From NCBI GenBank assembly GCA_018818425.1, contig JAHISB010000025.1, positions 1 to 32,295 of the forward strand: 32,295 bases of DNA. The letters run 5' to 3'. Below are positions 27,096 to 32,295 of the stretch, piece after piece. The DNA is from Patescibacteria group bacterium (GTDB lineage: Bacteria; Patescibacteriota; Patescibacteriia; UBA1558; UBA10009). The position numbers were made by a program, and so were the translations under genes. Below the pieces are notes generated by a model that saw only the letters and a program-made list of their open reading frames with translations, was not told the origin of the DNA and did no database searches. Positions within the stretch are counted from its first letter, which is position 1. Every line of letters starts with the position of its first letter.

Positions 27096-27800
27096 ATGTC
27101 AAACATAGCCAAAATTATATACGTGCTGGTTCTTTTAGCTTTGATAGTTAAACCATTTTTGATTCCAGACAACCCTTCTTTTATCCCCGAGGATTTTTTC
27201 AGATCGCTCACTAATTTAATTTTGATTTTAATAGCTTTTCTTTTTTATTATTTTCATCAAAAAGATATTGAACGTAAAGAACAAGAAAAAAAGGTTATGG
27301 AAAAAAAATTGGAAGTTTCCACTAAAAAATTAATTGAATCTTTTGAATATATCGGCTTGGTCAACCGCCGTCTGCCGCTTTTGGAGGAGATAACTACCAA
27401 AATTTTAAGCAAATCAAGCGACACCAGACAGGCAAAAAAATATATTTTCCAGACTCTTTTAGCCACGGCAGTTAATTCCATAACTAAGGCCGATTGGGGA
27501 CTATTCCGTTTTGTAAAAATAGATGAGCAGAAAACAATGAAAGAATTTAGCTATGCCAAGAATAACTATATTTTGTTAACTACCAATATCACCAATCATC
27601 AGTTGGCGCAGATGAGAAGAAATGGGGGGAGGATCAAAAAAATTGAAAAGCTTAATTGTATCTACTCTTCGGATTATAATTCGTCCGTTCAATGCATTTT
27701 AATTTTACCTGAATTAGTTAAGGAGCTGGATACAGAATTAACGGTTTTACAGAGCATCACCGACCAAGCTAAGCTATTTTATAAATATTTTTACTCTTAG
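27096..27800 (+). CDS. Hypothetical membrane-anchored coiled-coil protein
   Basis: Two N-terminal TMs, Lys/Glu-rich coiled coil, soluble C-terminal domain. Confidence 0.6.
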   Translation: MSNIAKIIYVLVLLALIVKPFLIPDNPSFIPEDFFRSLTNLILILIAFLFYYFHQKDIERKEQEKKVMEKKLEVSTKKLIESFEYIGLVNRRLPLLEEITTKILSKSSDTRQAKKYIFQTLLATAVNSITKADWGLFRFVKIDEQKTMKEFSYAKNNYILLTTNITNHQLAQMRRNGGRIKKIEKLNCIYSSDYNSSVQCILILPELVKELDTELTVLQSITDQAKLFYKYFYS

Positions 27801-27867
27801 AAATTTTATGACCCATTTTCTGTTAAATAATTTCGTAGATAAAAAATTAGGCAGGTAATCAAAAAGC

Positions 27868-27891
27868 GCCAAGACAAGCTTGGCATTTTTT
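27868..27891 (+). terminator. Rho-independent terminator
   Basis: GCCAAG-ACAAG-CTTGGC-ATTTTTT. Confidence 0.7.
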
Positions 27892-27907
27892 GGTATAATT
27901 AAACTGT

Positions 27908-28222
27908 ATGAAAAAATCAAAATTAACTTTAATTGGTTTATATCAGGCCTTGGGGCTGATTATTTATGTCTCGCTGACGGCTTATTTAATGAGCGCTTTA
28001 AGCCAGACTTTTTTAACGCCGCCAGGTCTGCTGGGTTCGATTTTTATTTTGTTTCTGCTGGTTTTTTCCGCGGCCGTCTGCGGCCTGATTGTTTTCGGCT
28101 ACCCGGCCTATTTAGTTATCAATAAAAGAGCTAAAGAAGCCATCCTGCTTTTAGTTTCTACTTTGCTTTATTGTCTGGGTATTATTGCTGTTATTCTAGT
28201 TGTTTTGTTTTCGGTTTTGTAG
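27908..28222 (+). CDS. Hypothetical small membrane protein (three TMs)
   Basis: 104 aa, mostly hydrophobic; TATAAT-like element just upstream (27894-27899). Confidence 0.6.
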   Translation: MKKSKLTLIGLYQALGLIIYVSLTAYLMSALSQTFLTPPGLLGSIFILFLLVFSAAVCGLIVFGYPAYLVINKRAKEAILLLVSTLLYCLGIIAVILVVLFSVL

Positions 28223-28321
28223 TCAGTTTTCAAGGTAGAATATTGAAATAAATCCCATTTTTATGGCGGGGTTTTATGTTTTACAAAATTTATAAAAAAT
28301 AGTATAATTATTAGGAAATTT

Positions 28322-29614
28322 ATGAATAAAATTGCTATTGCTCAAGCAGCTGATTTTATTGACCAAAAAGTCAAAATTCAGGGCTGGGTTTATAACTTAC
28401 GCTCATCGGGCAGTATTTATTTTTTGCAAATCAGAGACGGCTCCGGCTTTATGCAGGCAATTATTAGCAAGTCGAATGTAGAAAGCGGTGTGTGGAAGAA
28501 ATGCGAAAAAATTACTCAAGAATCATCTGTAAAACTTCAGGGCAAAATCAGCAAACATCCCAAAAAAGAAGAGTATGAGCTTCAGGTTTCTGAATTAGAG
28601 ATTATTCAAATTGCCGAAGAATATCCGATTAGCAAAAAAGAGCACGGGCCAGATTTTTTATTGGATAATCGCCATTTATGGCTGCGTTCAAACAAGCAGT
28701 GGGCCATCATGAAAGTCAGGTATCAGGTTTTTTTAGCCCTGACCAATTTTTTTGATCAAAAAGGATATACCAGGGTTGATGCGCCGATTTTTACGCCCTC
28801 GGCCTGCGAAGGCACCACTACTTTGTTCGGAGTGGATTATTTCGATTTAGGCAAGGCCTACCTTTCCCAGAGCGGCCAGCTGTACTCCGAAGCGGCCATC
28901 AGAAGCTTAGGCAAAGTTTACGATTTTGGCCCGGTTTTCAGAGCGGAAAAATCCAAGACGCGCCGCCATCTCACCGAATTCTGGATGCTGGATTACGAAG
29001 AGGCCTTTTTAGAGCATCAGGACAATCTGGAAGTCATCGAAGACTGCCTTGTTTACGTAGCAGAACATATTTTAAATAACTGTCAAAAGGAACTGGAAAT
29101 ACTAGAAAGAGATACAGGTCCGTTAAAGAAAATTAAAAAACCATTCATCAGAATGAGCCATCAGGAAGCAGTAGAAAAACTGCATCAGCTGGGTTCAAAC
29201 ATCAAAGCAGACGACGACTTAGGCGGAGATGACGAAACAATTTTAACCAAAGAATTTGACCAGCCAATTCTCATTGATAAATACCCGGCCAAAGTCAAAG
29301 CTTTTTATATGAAAAGGGACCCTCAAGATGAAAGCCGGGCTTTGTGCGTTGACTGCCTGGCGCCTGAGGGCTATGGCGAGATTGTCGGCGGCAGCCAGAG
29401 AGAAGATGATTATCAAATTCTTTTAAAAAGACTTAAAGAACATAAATTGGCTAAAAAAGATTTTGACTGGTATCTGGATTTAAGAAAGTACGGCTCTGTT
29501 CCTTCAAGCGGCGCCGGCATTGGCCTGGAACGTTTAGTCGGCTGGTTGTGCGGCACCCACCATGTGCGGGAGACCATTCCCTTTCCGAGGATGATAACAA
29601 GATTACGACCGTAA
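28322..29614 (+). CDS. asnS: Asparaginyl-tRNA synthetase
   Basis: OB-fold VKIQGWVYNLRSSGSIYFLQIRDGSG, FGPVFRAEKSKTRRHLTEFWMLDYE, SSGAGIGLERLVGWLCG. Confidence 0.93.
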   Translation: MNKIAIAQAADFIDQKVKIQGWVYNLRSSGSIYFLQIRDGSGFMQAIISKSNVESGVWKKCEKITQESSVKLQGKISKHPKKEEYELQVSELEIIQIAEEYPISKKEHGPDFLLDNRHLWLRSNKQWAIMKVRYQVFLALTNFFDQKGYTRVDAPIFTPSACEGTTTLFGVDYFDLGKAYLSQSGQLYSEAAIRSLGKVYDFGPVFRAEKSKTRRHLTEFWMLDYEEAFLEHQDNLEVIEDCLVYVAEHILNNCQKELEILERDTGPLKKIKKPFIRMSHQEAVEKLHQLGSNIKADDDLGGDDETILTKEFDQPILIDKYPAKVKAFYMKRDPQDESRALCVDCLAPEGYGEIVGGSQREDDYQILLKRLKEHKLAKKDFDWYLDLRKYGSVPSSGAGIGLERLVGWLCGTHHVRETIPFPRMITRLRP

Positions 29615-29621
29615 ATAATAC

Positions 29622-29670
29622 ATCCGCAACTGGCAGCCGACAGCCTGGCTATCGGCTGCCAGTTGCGGAT
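29622..29670. repeat. Perfect 19-bp inverted repeat between asnS and aspS
   Basis: ATCCGCAACTGGCAGCCGA-cagcctggcta-TCGGCTGCCAGTTGCGGAT. Confidence 0.95.
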
Positions 29671-29682
29671 AATCAAAAACAT

Positions 29683-31101
29683 ATGAAACTCAATAACATA
29701 CAAACAACCGATAAAATAGGAGAAAAAGTTTTGCTCAAGGGCTGGGTCAACACTATCCGCAAAATGGGCAAAATTGTTTTTGTGGATCTTCGCGACAGGT
29801 CTGGGATCGTTCAAATTGTTTTAGTCCCGTCAGAACTTGATAAAGAATCAGAACAAATCAGCAAATCAATAAAACCGGAATATGTTTTGGAAATTGAAGG
29901 CGAGGTTCAGAAAAGGGGCGATAAGCAAATCAACAAAGAGTTGCCCACTGGCACAGTGGAAGTTTTAGCCAAGTCAGTCAAAATTCTTTCTGAATCACAA
30001 ACACCGCCGTTTGAAATAGACAACGAAGACCGCCAGGCCAACGAGGAGCTGCGGCTAAAATATCGCTATTTAGATTTAAGGCACGAAAGAATGAAGAATA
30101 ATATGGTCAAGCGCCATCAAATGATCAAGTTTTTCAGGGATAATTTAAACGATCAAGGTTTTATCGAAGTTCAGACCCCAATTTTAACCAAGTCCACGCC
30201 CGAAGGCGCCAGAGACTACCTTGTGCCTTCCAGAGTTCATCAAGGCAAATTTTTTGCTTTGCCCCAGGCGCCACAGCAGTATAAGCAGCTTTTGATGGTA
30301 GCCGGCATAGAAAAATATTTTCAGATTGCGCCGTGCTTTAGAGACGAAGACGCCCGCTCCGACAGGTCGCCCGGCGAGTTCTATCAGCTGGATATAGAAA
30401 TGAGCTTTATCGCCCAAGATGAATTATTGAATTTGGTTGAAAAGCTCTTTACTGAAATGGTTAAAGAAGTTTTTCCGGAAAAGAAGATTTTAACCTCGCC
30501 TTGGCCACGATTAACTCACGCCGAAGCCATGGGAAAATATAAATCAGACAAGCCGGATTTAAGGGAAAATAAAGATAATAAAGATGAATTAGCTTTTTGC
30601 TGGGTGATTGATTTTCCATTATTTACTGATCAAACCAAAGAAGAAGAAAAATTCGTTGGCGCCGGCCGTTGGGCGCCGTCGCATAATATGTTTACCAGGC
30701 CCAAAGAAGAAGATTTGAAACTTTTGGATAAGGAGCCCGGCAAAGTAAAATCGTATCAGCATGATTTAGTTTTAAACGGCTTTGAAGTCGGCGGCGGAGC
30801 ATTAAGAATCTACGATTCAAAGATTCAAGAAAAAGTTTTTGATTTAATCGGTTTTGATGATAAGCAAAAAAAGCAGTTCAGCCATTTATTAGAAGCTTTT
30901 AAATACGGCGTGCCCCCGCACGGCGGTATTGCCCATGGCATCGACCGATTATTAGCCGTGATTTTGGGTGAAAAGTCCATTAAGGAAGTAATTGCCTTCC
31001 CGTTAACCTCCGATGCCCGAGATCCGTTGATGGGCGCGCCGGCCAAGGTTTCTAAAGAGCAGCTTGAAGAGTTGGGGATAAATCTAGTAAGTAGGGAGTA
31101 G
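29683..31101 (+). CDS. aspS: Aspartyl-tRNA synthetase lacking the GAD insertion
   Basis: LKGWVNTIRKMGKIVFVDLRDRSGIVQIVL, RDEDARSDRSPGEFYQLDIEMSF, HGGIAHGIDRLLAVILGEKSIKEVIAFPLT; start set at MKLNNIQ. Confidence 0.93.
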   Translation: MKLNNIQTTDKIGEKVLLKGWVNTIRKMGKIVFVDLRDRSGIVQIVLVPSELDKESEQISKSIKPEYVLEIEGEVQKRGDKQINKELPTGTVEVLAKSVKILSESQTPPFEIDNEDRQANEELRLKYRYLDLRHERMKNNMVKRHQMIKFFRDNLNDQGFIEVQTPILTKSTPEGARDYLVPSRVHQGKFFALPQAPQQYKQLLMVAGIEKYFQIAPCFRDEDARSDRSPGEFYQLDIEMSFIAQDELLNLVEKLFTEMVKEVFPEKKILTSPWPRLTHAEAMGKYKSDKPDLRENKDNKDELAFCWVIDFPLFTDQTKEEEKFVGAGRWAPSHNMFTRPKEEDLKLLDKEPGKVKSYQHDLVLNGFEVGGGALRIYDSKIQEKVFDLIGFDDKQKKQFSHLLEAFKYGVPPHGGIAHGIDRLLAVILGEKSIKEVIAFPLTSDARDPLMGAPAKVSKEQLEELGINLVSRE

Positions 31102-31111
31102 GTTGTAGGGA

Positions 31112-31162
31112 TGTTGTCATTTCGACTGGAGCGAACCGAGAGAGCGAAACGGAGAAATCCCT
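31112..31162. repeat. REP-like interspersed repeat (GTCATTTCGACTGGAGCGAACCGAGAGAGCGAAACGGAGAAATCCC)
   Basis: Matches a widespread GTCATTTCGA..GAGAAATC-type bacterial repeat, from memory. Confidence 0.55.
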
Positions 31163-31178
31163 TAAATAAATCAACGAT

Positions 31179-31613
31179 ATGAAAAACATAGAAGATAGCT
31201 TTGAAAAGTTTACCATTAGCCAATGTGGCTTATTTATAGATGATAACAAATGTCTTTTAGGAGAATTTAAATCACATCCTGGTTTTTGGGGATTGCCCGG
31301 AGGAAGAATCGATAAAGGCGAAGAAGGCGGCCAAGCATTTAAAAGAGAACTTCAGGAAGAGATTGGATTAAAGGAATTTAAGATTATCGCATTAGTTGAT
31401 TTTTGTATTTGGTATAACCCTAAAAATGTTGCTAGATGCGCAATAGTATATTTGATTAAGGCAGGTATCGAAAAAGTTAAAGCAGGTGATGAATTTTTAA
31501 AAATTCATTGGGTAGAAGAAAAAGATTTGAAAAAATATAATTTTGTATGGCCGCACGCAACTAAAGCGATAAAAAAAGGATTCGAGATACATAGAAAAAT
31601 AAAAATATTATAA
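31179..31613 (+). CDS. NUDIX hydrolase
   Basis: Nudix box GGRIDKGEEGGQAFKRELQEEIGL. Confidence 0.9.
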   Translation: MKNIEDSFEKFTISQCGLFIDDNKCLLGEFKSHPGFWGLPGGRIDKGEEGGQAFKRELQEEIGLKEFKIIALVDFCIWYNPKNVARCAIVYLIKAGIEKVKAGDEFLKIHWVEEKDLKKYNFVWPHATKAIKKGFEIHRKIKIL

Positions 31614-31736
31614 ATATATTTAAACGACACACCTGTCCGCCTTTGGCGGGAATATTCACTAACACCCGCGAACCTATTCATCAATAATGTCAGCGGTCAG
31701 CGGATGTTCGCGCAGTTTCGCGTCGTCAGCGATTTT

Positions 31737-32036
31737 ATGAAACTCTCAGCCCTGCAAAAATTTATTCTTGGCCAGGCCTATGGCAAAGAGAAAAGGATTA
31801 ATCGCAGCCGTTTTTATCGATTCTATAATGGCCGTCAAAAGCCGCCTAAAGGCGAAGATAAGGTTAAGATTGTCACCAAAAGCATCGAAAGGTTGATTGA
31901 TAAAGGTTTAATGGTCGGTTTTGGCCAAAGAACCAAGTATAAGTGGTATATCAAGGATGTTCAGCTAACTGCGCCGGGCCGCCGGCTGGCTAAAAAGATG
32001 ATGGGCGAACAAACCCAGCTGCCCTTTAAAAAATAG
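31737..32036 (+). CDS. Small basic protein, possible winged-helix
   Basis: MKLSALQKFILGQAYGKEKRINRSRFYRFYNG..KIVTKSIERLIDKGLMVGFGQRTKYKWYIKDVQLTAPGRRLAKKMM; the start at 31704 runs through an upstream repeat-like region. Confidence 0.6.
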   Translation: MKLSALQKFILGQAYGKEKRINRSRFYRFYNGRQKPPKGEDKVKIVTKSIERLIDKGLMVGFGQRTKYKWYIKDVQLTAPGRRLAKKMMGEQTQLPFKK

Positions 32037-32295
32037 TAGACTATTTGATTATTAGATTATTTGATTATTTGAATAATTGTGTAAATTAGATAAGAAAATA
32101 CCCTATCAGTCAAATATTCTAATAATATATCAATTTATTATAATTCTAATATTTGGGATGATTAGGTTAATTATGTGTAATGGTTAGTTAATTTAATAGT
32201 TCTTTTACAAGCAATTTTGGTGATTTTAAGAGACAATTCAGATGTATGAAAACATTACATCTGAAATCTCCTTGCTGCCGGGAGACGATCCAACA

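Noticed and set aside
29548-29682. Upstream extension of aspS from 29548
   Set aside because: It overlaps asnS and runs through the perfect inverted repeat; Met at 29683 starts the recognisable AspRS N-terminus.
32239-32263. CAGATGTA...TACATCTG inverted repeat near the right edge
   Set aside because: Too close to the window end to interpret; no T-tract or gene context visible.

Overview
The window looks like a chromosomal segment of a Patescibacteria/CPR-type bacterium; that lineage call is an inference from gene style and repeat content. Housekeeping genes are dnaG, rpoD, typA, greA-like, a DEAD-box helicase, asnS, aspS and tRNA-Ser(GGA). The main accessory region (about 8.2-17.6 kb) holds four things: (1) a tRNA-Thr(UGU) gene interrupted in the anticodon loop by a ~368-nt group I intron without an ORF; (2) a tightly coupled five-gene type I restriction-modification operon, HTH-hsdM / Bro-N DinD-like / hsdS / unknown membrane protein / hsdR; (3) a possible nuclease-toxin-like gene bracketed by two near-identical 120-bp direct repeats; (4) one copy of a dispersed ~26-bp terminal-inverted-repeat element whose interior is an 8-bp tandem-repeat array. 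Two more copies of that element lie elsewhere in the window. Other points of interest are two Lys-rich microproteins missing from the ORF track, an H1-like Lys-rich N-terminal tail on RpoD, an AspRS lacking the GAD insertion, and a perfect 19-bp inverted repeat between asnS and aspS. Family calls come from reading motifs; no database search was run.
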